The position numbers and the translations under genes are program-made. 64,000 nt of DNA from NCBI RefSeq assembly GCF_040110915.1, contig NZ_CP157793.1:1004939-1068938 (forward strand). Direction: 5' to 3'. Source of the stretch: Stappia sp. (GTDB lineage Bacteria > Pseudomonadota > Alphaproteobacteria > Rhizobiales > Stappiaceae). Numbering within the stretch: position 1 is the first letter of the stretch; each line of letters begins with the position of its first letter. The notes beneath the pieces were generated by a model. That model ran no database searches and was not told the origin of the DNA. It saw only the letters and a list, made by a program, of their open reading frames with translations. Shown here one piece after another: positions 19,064 to 31,607 of this stretch.

Positions 19064-20197
19064 TCAGGCCGCGACCTGCGGTGCCGTGACGGCCGGGGCG
19101 GGGGCTTCTTGCGCGAACAGCCGACCGAAGCGGTTCGCCAGGAAGGCGTCGAGCGGGATCGTCTCCTGACGCAGCAGGCCCGCCGCCGGCAGGGTCCCGG
19201 CGCGGACCATGTCGAGCGCGGCGCAGATGCCGGCGGAGGTCGTCGTCTGGATCGCGCTCCAGGTCTCGCCCGCGATCTCCCGCGCGGTGACGCGATAGAC
19301 CGCCGACATCTGTTCGTGCCGCCCCTCGCGCGTGCCGCTCGCGGTCAGGAAGATCAGCACCATGTCCTGACGGGTGAGGGGGACGGCCGTTTCCAGAACG
19401 TCGCGCATCAGGTCGCGCCGGCCCTTGAGGCCGAGGTCCTGCAACAAAAGCCGCATGATGTCGCGATGCCCCGGATAGCGGGTGGTGAGGTAGCGCAGGT
19501 TCTTCACCTCGCCCTCCAGCGTGTCGGCGAGCGAGCCGAGGCCGCCGGAAGTGTTGAACGCCTCGTAGGTCACCCCGTCGAGCGAGAAGGTCTCATAGCC
19601 CTCCAGCGGCTGCACGAGCGTGCGGTTCCCGTCGACGATGGCCTCGCAGGGCTCGCAATATTCGTTGATCAGACCGTCGGTCGACCAGGTGAGATTGTAC
19701 TTGAGCGCATTGGTCGGATAGCGCGGCAGCGCCCCGACGCGCAGCGTCAGCGTGTCGAGCGCCTCGAAGCGGCGGGCGAGATCATGGCCCGCGATGGAGA
19801 CGAAGCCCGGCGCAAGCCCGCATTGCGGCGCGAACACCGTGTCCGCGTCGGCGGCGAGCGCGCGCACCGCACGGGTGGAGGCGACATCCTCCGTCAGGTC
19901 GAAGTAATGCGCGCCGGTGCGCTTGGCGGCCCGGGCGATCGTCTCGGTGAGAAAGAACGGCGCGGCGGAAAGCACCGCGCGCGTGCCCTCAAGGGCCGCG
20001 ACCAGGGCCTCCTCGTCGGCGACATCGACCTGCCGCGTGGCAAGCCCGGGGCGCGCGGCGGACGCCAGTGCCTCCGCGTCGCGGTCGGCGAGCGTCACGG
20101 CGTAGTCGCCGGTGTCCTGCAAGAGCGCTGCGATGGCGCGGCCGATCTTGCCCGCGCCGACGATCACGACCGGCCACTGCGGCATGTTTCGGGTCAT
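19064..20197 (-). CDS. saccharopine-dehydrogenase family protein (possible L-lysine dehydrogenase)
   Basis: This 377-residue NAD(P)-dependent enzyme has an N-terminal Rossmann motif ([12 protein letters not shown]) and the saccharopine dehydrogenase NADP and C-terminal domains ([15 protein letters not shown] in the middle). It is shorter than bifunctional forms and close in length to bacterial lysine 6-dehydrogenases, which oxidise lysine to the semialdehyde/piperideine carboxylate. That substrate is an inference. The Lrp-type gene 182 bp upstream on the same strand is the usual partner and probably controls it. The palindrome at 20258-20270 lies between them. Confidence 0.75.
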   Translation of the reverse strand: MTRNMPQWPVVIVGAGKIGRAIAALLQDTGDYAVTLADRDAEALASAARPGLATRQVDVADEEALVAALEGTRAVLSAAPFFLTETIARAAKRTGAHYFDLTEDVASTRAVRALAADADTVFAPQCGLAPGFVSIAGHDLARRFEALDTLTLRVGALPRYPTNALKYNLTWSTDGLINEYCEPCEAIVDGNRTLVQPLEGYETFSLDGVTYEAFNTSGGLGSLADTLEGEVKNLRYLTTRYPGHRDIMRLLLQDLGLKGRRDLMRDVLETAVPLTRQDMVLIFLTASGTREGRHEQMSAVYRVTAREIAGETWSAIQTTTSAGICAALDMVRAGTLPAAGLLRQETIPLDAFLANRFGRLFAQEAPAPAVTAPQVAA

Positions 20198-20257
20198 GCT
20201 GTCCTCCTCGAGTTGAAACCTGAGGGAAGGCTACGCCGGAGCATGTCCGGGCGGGAG

Positions 20258-20270
20258 GACACAATGTGTC
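20258..20270. promoter_or_regulatory. palindrome GACACAATGTGTC upstream of the dehydrogenase
   Basis: A perfect 6-bp inverted repeat around one central base lies 61 bp upstream of the dehydrogenase start. It sits between that gene and the Lrp/AsnC gene, making it a good candidate operator for that regulator. Binding is inferred. Confidence 0.5.
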
Positions 20271-20379
20271 GAAAGCGGACCTGTTCCCGACGTTTGTCCG
20301 GCGTAATCGGCAATATGTCGGCTGTGGAGCTCACAAGGACGGGCCATCGGAGGCGGCGGGACCCGGGCGCCCGGCCCGC

Positions 20380-20865
20380 TCACACCGGGTCGGGTGCAAG
20401 CGGAAGGGCGGGCGCGGCCTGCGCCGGCTGCCGGTCGAACTTGGAGGCGAGCACAATGGAGGAGCGCGAGCGCGTCACGCCCGGCACGGCGGCGATGTCG
20501 TCGAGCGCCTCGTCGAGATCCTCAAGCTGCGGGGCTTCGACCACGAGGAAGATGTCGAACTCGCCGGCAATCGTCAGGCAGGTGCGGATTTCGGGAAAGG
20601 TTTCAAGCCGCTTCAGCGTCTGGCGGACCTGCTGCTGCTCCACCGCCAGCATCACCAGCGCGCGCACCGGCGCGCCCTCGATGGGCTTGGCGAGCACGGC
20701 CGTGTAACCGGCGATCACGCCCGCGCGCTCCAGCCGCGCGATGCGCTCGTGCACCGTGGAGCGGGCGATGCCGAGCCGTCGGGCGATCTGCGCGGTCGGC
20801 ATCCGCGCATTGGTCTGCAACAGCGCGATGAGCTTGCGGTCGAGGGTGTCGCGGGACAGGGACAT
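20380..20865 (-). CDS. Lrp/AsnC-family transcriptional regulator
   Basis: This 161-residue protein has an N-terminal helix-turn-helix (LDRKLIALLQTNARMPTAQIARRLGIARSTVHERI, residues about 7-41) and a C-terminal RAM/AsnC ligand domain (about 70-145). The start at 20865 (MSLSRDTLD) is where family homology begins. It lies upstream of the saccharopine-dehydrogenase-like gene in the same direction and probably activates it in response to lysine or a related amino acid. Confidence 0.86.
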   Translation of the reverse strand: MSLSRDTLDRKLIALLQTNARMPTAQIARRLGIARSTVHERIARLERAGVIAGYTAVLAKPIEGAPVRALVMLAVEQQQVRQTLKRLETFPEIRTCLTIAGEFDIFLVVEAPQLEDLDEALDDIAAVPGVTRSRSSIVLASKFDRQPAQAAPALPLAPDPV

Positions 20866-21064
20866 GACGATCCGTTGGTGAGGCTGACGATCTGTCGATA
20901 GTAGCAGTGTGAGCACGTCGCGATAGCCCGCGTGTGCCTTTCGCATGTGCCAAAGCGTGTTCCGGGGAGCTTCCGCGATTTCGGGTTGTGAGCGGCCGCT
21001 ATTTGACGCAACCTGAGAGCCGGGCGGATCGGCCGATGCGTCTGTCGGAACCGTGGAGGAGCCT

Positions 21065-21718
21065 TTGAACTGGCGTCGGCTCTGGCCCCTGCTGATCGGG
21101 GCGCCGCTCATGACGGCGCTGACGTGGCCCATCGTTGCGAATGTGATCGCGACGCGGATTAACGCCATTTTCTTCCAGGATCCGCCCGTTCCGGTCATCG
21201 TCCAGCCCCCGTCGGTCGGACCGCCCCCGGGGACACACGAAACGCGCGGCTCGCCGCCGGCGGACCAGGCGGCTGAGACCATTGCGCAGCCGGCCTCGCC
21301 AAACGGTGAAACCTCCTCGACCGACAGGATGGGGGAGCAAACCGCCGCGCCACCGGGCGTCGATCCGGGGACGGTTCCCTCCCGTGAGGACGCAGGCGCG
21401 CGGCCTCGGGAGGCGGGGCCGTCCGAACGGTCCGGTCCGCTCCCGTCGAGCGCGCTTGAGGGCGGACGCCGGGTCAGCGTCCTGGCGGGCGAGGCGTTTT
21501 CCTTGTGCGGCTGGCGGGGCTTTCGGGCAAAGCGCCGGGGGGAGGACATTCTTCTCACGAATTCCGATCTGGCATTTCCGTACCGGGGAGAGGCGCTGAT
21601 GTTCGAGGTGCGCTTTGCCCTTGCGGAGAGGACGGAGGTGTTCCCCGGCTGTGCGGTCTCGGTTGTGGCGCGCGATGTGCAGGGGGCTTCGGTGTTCACG
21701 GTGGTGCGGCGCGAGTGA
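21065..21718 (+). CDS. hypothetical protein with one N-terminal membrane segment
   Basis: This is a protein of about 217 residues, not recognised. Residues 6-30 form one hydrophobic segment, followed by a Pro-rich linker (about 40-140, PPVPVIVQPPSVGPPPG) and a compact C-terminal domain with two Cys (CGWRGF and FPGCAVSVVARDVQG). It looks like an anchored periplasmic protein. TTG at 21065 is preferred because GGAGGAG lies just upstream; the GTG at 21053 is an alternative adding four residues. The next gene begins about 95 bp downstream and also encodes an exported protein. Confidence 0.6.
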   Translation: MNWRRLWPLLIGAPLMTALTWPIVANVIATRINAIFFQDPPVPVIVQPPSVGPPPGTHETRGSPPADQAAETIAQPASPNGETSSTDRMGEQTAAPPGVDPGTVPSREDAGARPREAGPSERSGPLPSSALEGGRRVSVLAGEAFSLCGWRGFRAKRRGEDILLTNSDLAFPYRGEALMFEVRFALAERTEVFPGCAVSVVARDVQGASVFTVVRRE

Positions 21719-21812
21719 GGGGGCGCACCCAGCCGTCAGTGGCTCGATTGGCGGGCGCAAGTTGCGGCCGTTGCGGAAAACCGAAGGGAAACGGGAAAAG
21801 GGGCAAGGGACG

Positions 21813-22397
21813 ATGCGACGTTACCTGATCTTTCCGGTCGCTCTGCTTGGCAGCGCGCTGGCGCAGCCGGTCGCGGCGTGTGATGCGACAACGCAGCTGA
21901 CACCGGGAGAAATGAAGGAATACAGGGACAGGCTGGAACAGGCGGACGCCGACCCGATCGATCGCCTTGTCGCGTACCGCCGGCTTGCCTGCTCCGACGA
22001 TCCGATCCTGCGCTCCTATGCCATTCGCGTCGGCTTGAAATCGGCGCGGGACCCGCTCCTGCGGCAACAGATCGCCTTCGACGCGCTGATGGCCATGCCC
22101 CGCATCGATCTGGAGCTCTCCGACCAGGGACTGGGGCGCCAGGCACGCGAATTCGTCAAACGGCACGGGACACTCGTCGTGTACAATGTCGCCTACAGAA
22201 ATCGCGAAGCGGGCTGCATTTCCCTGTATTACAACTCTATGTGCTCTGAAGGGTACGCGGTGACCATCAAGGGCGACAAGCTGCTCTACAACGTGGTCGA
22301 TCTGGTCGGAACGCTGGAACTCGTCGAAACCGGCGAGTTCATCGGCGCCGTTCGCTACAAGGGCGAGCCGATTGCGGCGCGGATCAAGGTGTTTTGA
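21813..22397 (+). CDS. hypothetical exported protein
   Basis: This 194-residue protein, not recognised, has a signal peptide (MRRYLIFPVALLGSALAQPVAA, cleavage near residue 22) directly before a Cys. The mature part begins with a helical region (residues 30-115) and ends in a beta-rich domain with two Cys (AGCISLYYNSMC). The start at 21813 is chosen for AAGGGA upstream and the signal peptide; the frame is open further upstream. It may be co-transcribed with the preceding gene. Confidence 0.65.
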   Translation: MRRYLIFPVALLGSALAQPVAACDATTQLTPGEMKEYRDRLEQADADPIDRLVAYRRLACSDDPILRSYAIRVGLKSARDPLLRQQIAFDALMAMPRIDLELSDQGLGRQAREFVKRHGTLVVYNVAYRNREAGCISLYYNSMCSEGYAVTIKGDKLLYNVVDLVGTLELVETGEFIGAVRYKGEPIAARIKVF

Positions 22398-22435
22398 GCA
22401 AGACCCCGCGGGGGAGACGACGGCCGAAAACGAAA

Positions 22436-22460
22436 CGGCCGGTCGCGGGGCGACCGGCCG
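22436..22460 (-). terminator. terminator hairpin after the methylmalonyl-CoA mutase gene
   Basis: A perfect 10-bp stem (CGGCCGGTCG with CGACCGGCCG) closes a 5-base loop 30 bp past the scpA stop. On the minus strand it is followed by GTTTCGTTTTC, a T-rich tail. It ends the pccB-pccA-scpA transcript and faces the convergent exported-protein gene. Confidence 0.62.
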
Positions 22461-22490
22461 ATCAGGGCACGGCACTGCGGCGGCGCGCGA

Positions 22491-24638
22491 TCACGCCACG
22501 TTGCGGCGGCGGCCGGCGATGAGATCCAGCACGGTGCGCGCGGCGTCGAGCACGTTGGAGCCGGGGCCGAAGATCGCCGAGACGCCCGCGTCCTTCAGGA
22601 ACTGATAGTCCTGACGCGGGATCACGCCGCCGGTGACGACGATGATGTGCCCGGCGCCCTTGTCCTCCAGCGCCTGCACGAGCTGCGGCAGCAGCGTCTT
22701 GTGGCCGGCGGCGAGCGACGACACGCCGATCACATGCACCTTGGCCGCGACGGCCGCGTCGGCGGCTTCCTCCGGCGTCTGGAACAGCGGCCCGGCCAGC
22801 ACCTCGAAACCGACATCGCCGAAGGCGGAGGCGATCACCTTGGCGCCCCGGTCGTGCCCGTCCTGGCCGAGCTTGGCGACCATCACGCGCGGCGTCTCGC
22901 CGAGATCCTTCGCCAGGTCCGTGAGACGCGTGACCAGCGTCTGATACTCCGGCTCGTCGGCGTATTCCCCGGCGTAGATGTCGCGCACGACCTGCGGCGT
23001 GGCGGCATGATCGCCGAAGGCGGCGCGCATGGCGTCGGAGATCTCGCCGACGGTTGCACGGGCCCGCGCGGCGTCGACCGCCTTGTCGAGCAGGTTGCCC
23101 TCGCCGGTGCGCGCCGTCTCCTCCAGCGCCTTGAGCGTCTCGGCGACCTTGTCGGGATCGCGTGTCGCCCGGATCTTCTCCAGCCGGCGCACCTGCGACT
23201 GGCGCACGGCGGTGTTGTCGATCTCGAGGATGTCGAGATCGTCCTCGTCCTCCAGCCGGTACTTGTTGACGCCGACGATCACTTCGTCGCCCTTGTCGAT
23301 GGCCGCCTGGCGGCGGGTCGCCGCCTCCTCGATCATGCGCTTGGGCAGGCCCTTGTCGACGGCGGCCGTCATGCCGCCTTCCGCCTCGATCCGCTCGATG
23401 ATCTCCCAGGCGCGGGTGGCGAGCTCGTTGGTGAGGCTTTCCACGTAATAGGAACCGGCGAGCGGATCGACCACGGCGGTCACGCCCGTCTCGTGCTGCA
23501 GGATGAGCTGCGTGTTACGGGCGATGCGCGCCGAGAACTCCGTCGGAAGGGCGATGGCCTCGTCGAAGGAGTTGGTGTGCAGCGACTGCGTGCCGCCGAG
23601 CACGGCCGACATGGCCTCGAAGGCGGTGCGCACGACGTTGTTGTAGGGATCCTGCTCGGCCAGCGACACGCCCGAGGTCTGGCAATGGGTGCGCAGCATC
23701 TTGGAGCCTGGTTTCTTGGGCTCGAACTCGTCCATGATGCGCGACCACAGGAGCCGCGCGGCGCGCAGCTTCGCCGCTTCCATGAAGAAGTTCATGCCGA
23801 TGCAGAAGAAGAACGACAGACGACCGGCGAAGCGGTCGACGTCGAGCCCCTTCTTCAGCGCCGCGCGCACGTATTCGCGCCCGTCGGCGAGCGTGAAGGC
23901 CAGCTCCTGCACCAGCGTCGCCCCTGCCTCCTGCATGTGATAGCCGGAGATCGAGATCGAGTTGAACTTCGGCATCTCGTTCGCCGTGTACTCGATGATG
24001 TCGGCGATGATCCGCATCGAGGGCTCGGGCGGGTAGATGTAGGTATTGCGGACCATGAACTCCTTGAGGATGTCGTTCTGGATGGTCCCGGAGAGTTTCT
24101 CGCGCGGCACGCCCTGTTCCTCGCCGGCGACGATGAAATTGGCGAGGATGGGAATGACGGCGCCGTTCATGGTCATGGAGACCGAGATCTGCTCGAGCGG
24201 AATGCCGTCGAAGAGGATCTTCATGTCCTCCACCGAGTCGATGGCGACGCCGGCCTTGCCGACATCGCCGACGACGCGGGGATGATCGCTGTCGTAGCCG
24301 CGATGGGTGGCGAGATCGAAGGCGACCGAAACGCCCTGCTGCCCGGCGGCGAGCGCCTTGCGGTAGAAGGCGTTCGAGGCTTCCGCCGTGGAAAAGCCGG
24401 CATATTGCCGGATCGTCCAGGGGCGGCCGGCGTACATGGTCGCGCGCGGTCCGCGCAGGAAGGGCTCGAACCCAGGCAGCGTGCCGAGGTGATCGATGCC
24501 CTCAAGGTCCGCTTCGGTGTAAAGCGGCTTGACGGGAATGCCCTCCGGCGTCTGCCAGACGAGCTCCTCCGGGTCGCGCCCCTTGAGCTCCTTCGACGCC
24601 AGGTCCATCCAGTCGCGCACGGTCTTCGTCTCGGCCAT
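22491..24638 (-). CDS. scpA: methylmalonyl-CoA mutase
   Basis: This 715-residue adenosylcobalamin-dependent mutase interconverts (R)-methylmalonyl-CoA and succinyl-CoA. The N-terminal substrate-binding barrel (about residues 30-540) has [15 protein letters not shown]. The C-terminal B12-binding domain has the cobalt-ligand motif DGHDRG. The length matches the large catalytic subunit. The start [10 protein letters not shown] lies 11 bp after the pccA stop, so the two are co-transcribed. No epimerase or MeaB chaperone gene is in the window. This is the last step of propionyl-CoA assimilation here. Confidence 0.95.
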   Translation of the reverse strand: MAETKTVRDWMDLASKELKGRDPEELVWQTPEGIPVKPLYTEADLEGIDHLGTLPGFEPFLRGPRATMYAGRPWTIRQYAGFSTAEASNAFYRKALAAGQQGVSVAFDLATHRGYDSDHPRVVGDVGKAGVAIDSVEDMKILFDGIPLEQISVSMTMNGAVIPILANFIVAGEEQGVPREKLSGTIQNDILKEFMVRNTYIYPPEPSMRIIADIIEYTANEMPKFNSISISGYHMQEAGATLVQELAFTLADGREYVRAALKKGLDVDRFAGRLSFFFCIGMNFFMEAAKLRAARLLWSRIMDEFEPKKPGSKMLRTHCQTSGVSLAEQDPYNNVVRTAFEAMSAVLGGTQSLHTNSFDEAIALPTEFSARIARNTQLILQHETGVTAVVDPLAGSYYVESLTNELATRAWEIIERIEAEGGMTAAVDKGLPKRMIEEAATRRQAAIDKGDEVIVGVNKYRLEDEDDLDILEIDNTAVRQSQVRRLEKIRATRDPDKVAETLKALEETARTGEGNLLDKAVDAARARATVGEISDAMRAAFGDHAATPQVVRDIYAGEYADEPEYQTLVTRLTDLAKDLGETPRVMVAKLGQDGHDRGAKVIASAFGDVGFEVLAGPLFQTPEEAADAAVAAKVHVIGVSSLAAGHKTLLPQLVQALEDKGAGHIIVVTGGVIPRQDYQFLKDAGVSAIFGPGSNVLDAARTVLDLIAGRRRNVA

Positions 24639-24649
24639 GGCTCGCGCTC

Positions 24650-26653
<2,004 letters not shown>

Positions 26654-26815
26654 TCGTTGTCTTTCCAGTCTGAGTGCCGCGTCAGGCGGTCCGGGTCGAC
26701 ACGTCCGTTGTGTTCACTGTTCACGCGTGATGGCTTTCGTCGCGAGGCGCCGGCCTCGCACCGCGGCGGCGAAATCGGCCGGCCGCGGCGCCTATCGAGC
26801 CTGTGGCCGGCAAGG

Positions 26816-27100
26816 TCACTCCGCCGCCTCCGCCGGGGGCTTGGCGCCGGGGGCCGGGCCTCCGACGATCAGGGCCTTTGCGCTGACATACTCGTCGATG
26901 TCCTCCCAGCCCACGGCATCGCCGAAAGGCAGGATTGCCCACTTTCGGCGGTCCTGCGGGCTGGCGGCCTGGAGCCGTGGATACCACCACAAAGGCGCTT
27001 CGATGCGGCGACCGTCGGCCATCTTGAAAATGAGGACCGTCTCGGTGACGTCGACGTCCGTGACCTGAAGCTGCTTCTCGTCAATGTCCAAAATGGTCAT
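26816..27100 (-). CDS. DUF2442 family small protein
   Basis: This 94-residue protein matches DUF2442: an N-terminal beta-rich part (FKMADGRRIEAPLWWYPRL), then WEDIDEYVSAKALI. It overlaps the DUF4160 gene by 20 bp, so the two are translationally coupled. DUF4160/DUF2442 pairs are frequent in bacteria and have been suggested as toxin-antitoxin-like modules; no activity is established that I know of. The C-terminus is a short Pro/Ala tail. Confidence 0.72.
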   Translation of the reverse strand: MTILDIDEKQLQVTDVDVTETVLIFKMADGRRIEAPLWWYPRLQAASPQDRRKWAILPFGDAVGWEDIDEYVSAKALIVGGPAPGAKPPAEAAE

Positions 27101-27317
27101 TCCAAGCCTCCAGGAAAGCCGTCTGGTGTTGCGCGGTCACCTTCAAGATATCATTCACCTCATGCGGCGCGAAGCCGACGTTCCGGGCGATGGTCAGCGT
27201 GGCCAGCCAGATCTTCACTTGTTTTCCGTCCTTCAGGACATGGACATGCGGCGGTTCGCCGATCTCCTTGGAGTAAAACAGAAAGCGATGCCCCTTCCAT
27301 CTTAGGATCGTCGGCAT
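27081..27317 (-). CDS. DUF4160 family small protein
   Basis: This 78-residue protein matches DUF4160: MPTILRWKGHRFLFYSKEIGEPPHVHV at the start (listed as a region, residues 1-27) and a C-terminal helix. The His-rich PPHVHV is the family hallmark. It begins 10 bp after the pccB stop and overlaps the next gene. It is thus embedded in the propionyl-CoA carboxylase operon and presumably co-expressed with it. Confidence 0.75.
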   Translation of the reverse strand: MPTILRWKGHRFLFYSKEIGEPPHVHVLKDGKQVKIWLATLTIARNVGFAPHEVNDILKVTAQHQTAFLEAWNDHFGH

Positions 27318-27327
27318 CGCGTCTGCC

Positions 27328-28860
<1,533 letters not shown>

Positions 28861-29237
28861 GGACGGGCCTTTCGGATCAGGTACGACGGGCGACAAAGGG
28901 GCGGGGCCCAATGGACCGGGGAGAGGGCGCGAGGCGCATGCTCTTGCCGCGCAACGATACCGCCGGACGCACGCGGATACATCCGCAAAGCGCCGGAGGC
29001 GGCGGGCCCTTCGGCCCGGCTCGGGCGACGGATGCGTCCGGGCGAGATGCGATATCGTCCGATCCCCCCGATCCCTCAGGGTCCATCCCAAGGGTCTGGC
29101 ACCGCAGGTACCGGGTTTGGCGGCGTCATGGGAGTGTTGAAAAAGCCGCAATGCAAATATAATCTGTTTGCAAAACACATTTTGCGAATTTGCAAACTCA
29201 CCGCGACGCCCAACCCGCCCCTGCCCAGGACCCGGTC
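28861..29237. other. 377-bp control region between pccB and pccR
   Basis: The pccR-proximal third (29130-29200) is AT-rich and holds the TTTGCAAA sites. The pccB-proximal two thirds are GC-rich with no credible gene, implying a long pccB leader or further control sequence. Confidence 0.6.
29167..29196. promoter_or_regulatory. PccR-type operator: TTTGCAAA repeats
   Basis: Two exact TTTGCAAA palindromes (29167-29174 and 29189-29196) flank a one-mismatch copy (TTTGCGAA, 29181-29188). Paired TTTGCAAA boxes are the site reported for PccR of Rhodobacter sphaeroides. A related ATGCAAAT lies at 29151-29158. The spacing differs from a simple pair, so more than one dimer may bind. The sites suit control of both pccB and pccR. 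Confidence 0.75.
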
Positions 29238-30653
29238 ATGATGAAAAAACTCTTCCTCGGGCGCCAGATCCGCGCCTTGCGCGAAAAGGCGGCGCTGACG
29301 CAGCGGGACTTTGCCGAAAGGCTCGGCCTGTCGACCAGCTATGTCAACCAGCTGGAGAACAATCAGCGGCCCGTCTCGGCGCCGGTGCTGCTGTCGCTCA
29401 GCGAACGCTTCGGCCTCGATATCTCCGCGCTCAGCGTGGATGAGAACGACCGTCTGCTGGCCGCTCTGCAGGAGGTCTTCGCCGATCCGGTCTTCGCCGG
29501 CGCGGTGCCGGGCCTGCAGGACTTCAAGATGGTCTGTCAGAACGCGCCCGATCTGGCGCATGGGCTGGTGCGGCTGCATCAGGCCTATCGCCAGACAAGC
29601 GAGCAGCTCGTCATGCTTGACGCGACGCTGGCGCGCAACGAGGCGGCGGCCCGGCCGACCCCTTACGAGGAAGTGCGCGACTTCTTCCATTTCGAGAACA
29701 ACTACATCCACGACCTCGACGTGGCGGCGGAGGCCCTGTCCGAACGGCTCACCGGCACGGGTCGCGTCTTCGCCCGCGATCTCGTCCAGCATCTGGAAGC
29801 GGCGCATGGCGTCAGCGTGGAACGCCGCCGCGCTGGCGAGGACAGCGGCCAGATCCGCACCTATGACGGCGGCAGCCGCCGCCTTGTGCTCAACGAGGCG
29901 CTGCCCGAGGCGACGATCATCTTCCAACTCGCCCACCAGATCGCGCTGCTGGAGGCGACCGAGATCATCGACGACGTGTTGCGGCGGGCGAATTTCCAGA
30001 CCGAGGATGCGGTCCACGTCGCCCGCATCGGCCTCGCCAACGCCTTCGCGGGCGCGCTGGTGCTGCCCTACAAGCCGTTCCTGCGCACCGCGCAGGAGAC
30101 CCGGCACGATCTCGATCTGATCGCCGACCGCTTCGGGGCGAGCCTGGAGCAGGTCGCCCACCGCCTGTCGACGCTTCAGCGTCCGCGTCTGAAGGGCATT
30201 CCCTTCTTCTTCGCCCGCGTCGACCGCGCCGGCAACATCACCAAGCGCCACAGCGCGACGCGCCTGCAATTCGCACGCTTCGGCGCGGCCTGCCCCTTGT
30301 GGAACGTGCACCGCGCCTTCGAGGCGCATGGCACGATCATCCGGCAATTGGCCGAAACGCCGGACGGCTCGCGCTACATCTCGCTTGCCGCGCACATCGT
30401 GAAGAAGTCGGGCGGCTTCAGCGGCCCCGTCCTGCATTACGCGATCGCGCTGGGCACCGAGATCGCCCACGCCCGCGAGATCGTCTATTGCGACGATCTG
30501 GACGTGACTCGCGACGCGGCCTTCGAGCCCATCGGCATCTCCTGCCGGATCTGCGAACGCCTGACCTGCCCGCAGCGCTCCGTGCCCCCGCTCAACCGGC
30601 CGATCAGCATCGACAGCAACAAGCGCGGGCTGGTGCCCTACGCAATCCGCTGA
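29238..30653 (+). CDS. pccR: short-chain fatty acyl-CoA regulator, PccR-type
   Basis: This 471-residue ScfR-family regulator has an XRE helix-turn-helix at residues 8-62 (TQRDFAERLGLSTSYVNQLEN). A degenerate ImmA-like domain follows (about 160-330); the expected HExxH zinc motif is replaced in IIFQLAHQIALLEA. A C-terminal ScfR domain carries a Cys cluster (CRICERLTC). PccR controls propionyl-CoA carboxylase genes in response to propionyl-CoA. Its position opposite pccB with TTTGCAAA sites between fits. ATG at 29238 is followed at once by a second ATG at 29241; either may be used. Confidence 0.9.
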   Translation: MMKKLFLGRQIRALREKAALTQRDFAERLGLSTSYVNQLENNQRPVSAPVLLSLSERFGLDISALSVDENDRLLAALQEVFADPVFAGAVPGLQDFKMVCQNAPDLAHGLVRLHQAYRQTSEQLVMLDATLARNEAAARPTPYEEVRDFFHFENNYIHDLDVAAEALSERLTGTGRVFARDLVQHLEAAHGVSVERRRAGEDSGQIRTYDGGSRRLVLNEALPEATIIFQLAHQIALLEATEIIDDVLRRANFQTEDAVHVARIGLANAFAGALVLPYKPFLRTAQETRHDLDLIADRFGASLEQVAHRLSTLQRPRLKGIPFFFARVDRAGNITKRHSATRLQFARFGAACPLWNVHRAFEAHGTIIRQLAETPDGSRYISLAAHIVKKSGGFSGPVLHYAIALGTEIAHAREIVYCDDLDVTRDAAFEPIGISCRICERLTCPQRSVPPLNRPISIDSNKRGLVPYAIR

Positions 30654-30669
30654 AGGCGGCTCAGGCGGG
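30642..30669. repeat. direct repeat (left copy) overlapping the pccR 3' end
   Basis: GCAATCCGCTGAAGGCGG (30642-30659) followed by CTCAGGCGGG includes the pccR stop codon. The same string recurs at 31608-31680, interrupted by an expansion of a 9-bp unit. The two copies bracket the DUF2335 gene cassette. Confidence 0.75.
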
Positions 30670-30674
30670 TGTTC

Positions 30675-31232
30675 CTATTTCTTCTGTTTCCAGGCATTCA
30701 CGAAGACGCCGATGATCGACACCGCGCCCATGCCGAAAGCGGCCAGGGATGAAGCTTCATGGCCATGGAAAGCCAGTATGGAGCCCGTCGCAAGGATCAG
30801 AACGAGCGCGATGAACCCGCCGATATAGGAGGTGAGGCGAAATCTGTTGTCGCTGATCTGCTGGGCGCGTTGCGACTCGATAAAGGCTTCCTGATCGCGC
30901 TCGGCCATGTCGAACACGCGCTTGGCGGCGCCGGGAACGACATCTTCATACCCGGCCAGAGTTTCCGCCGGTGGGATCGGACCGGCGTGGTGTCTCTCGA
31001 TCATCTCGATGGTAGCAAGACCGAATCCGGCCTCGCCGCTCATCATCCGGTTCACAAACTGCCTGCTGAATGTCTCGGCAAATCGATCGGCTTCGTCCGG
31101 GCGCAGAAGATCGTCGGCGGAGGCCCGGGCGATGTCCCGAATGGTGTCCTGCGGCTGGGTATCTTCCGGGGCGCGCGGTGTCGTCCGGCCACCCGGGGTG
31201 CCGACGTCTCTATCGGGGTGCTTTGATGTCAT
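30675..31232 (-). CDS. DUF2335 membrane protein
   Basis: This 185-residue protein matches DUF2335: a polar N-terminal half, the conserved block MAERDQEAFIESQRAQQISDN near residue 110, then two membrane segments (about 132-153 and 160-178) and a basic C-terminus (WKQKK). The function of the family is unknown; members are often on phages or islands. The DNA has visibly lower GC than its neighbours and lies between two direct repeats. It overlaps a small upstream frame by 23 bp. Confidence 0.75.
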   Translation of the reverse strand: MTSKHPDRDVGTPGGRTTPRAPEDTQPQDTIRDIARASADDLLRPDEADRFAETFSRQFVNRMMSGEAGFGLATIEMIERHHAGPIPPAETLAGYEDVVPGAAKRVFDMAERDQEAFIESQRAQQISDNRFRLTSYIGGFIALVLILATGSILAFHGHEASSLAAFGMGAVSIIGVFVNAWKQKK

Positions 31233-31425
31233 GCCCGACTTTTCGCGTCGCGCGCCTGAGCAGCTTGGCCGTGTTGTCCCACGCAGACGTCACGCTCTCG
31301 CCCCGCTGCAGTGAGGTTCCCCCGGTGATCGGTGCGACCATCAGCGCGGGACCGATGACACCGAGCGCAGCCGCACGAAAGGACCGTGCCCGGCGCTTCG
31401 CGAGAGATGTGTGGCTCATGGACAT
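31210..31425 (-). CDS. small hypothetical protein upstream of the DUF2335 gene
   Basis: This is a frame of about 71 residues, not recognised, starting at 31425 (MSMSHTSLAKRRARSFRAAA); an ATG at 31449 would lengthen it by 8. A basic N-terminus is followed by a short hydrophobic segment (ALGVIGPALMVAPI) that could be a signal peptide or membrane anchor. Overlap with the DUF2335 start suggests coupling. With no recognised family, it may not be real. Confidence 0.4.
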   Translation of the reverse strand: MSMSHTSLAKRRARSFRAAALGVIGPALMVAPITGGTSLQRGESVTSAWDNTAKLLRRATRKVGHDIKAPR

Positions 31426-31560
31426 TTCAATGCTCCAGTGTCCCGCCAACTTCAGATGTCACCGATTGCTTCAATCGATCTGACGGAATTGTACCGCGCG
31501 GTGACGGCGCGTGCACAATCCGCGATTGAGAGCAGGGTATCGAAACGCTCCAGCTCAAAT

Positions 31561-31575
31561 TAAGCGTAACGCTTA
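31561..31575. promoter_or_regulatory. palindrome TAAGCGTAACGCTTA
   Basis: Perfect 7-bp arms surround one central base in AT-rich DNA 135 bp upstream of the DUF2335 cassette genes. It could be an operator for the cassette. The convergent side is the LysR 3' end, for which it would have no role as a terminator. Confidence 0.45.
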
Positions 31576-31607
31576 CATGTTTAAGGTGGCATTGAAAAGC
31601 AAGCGCT

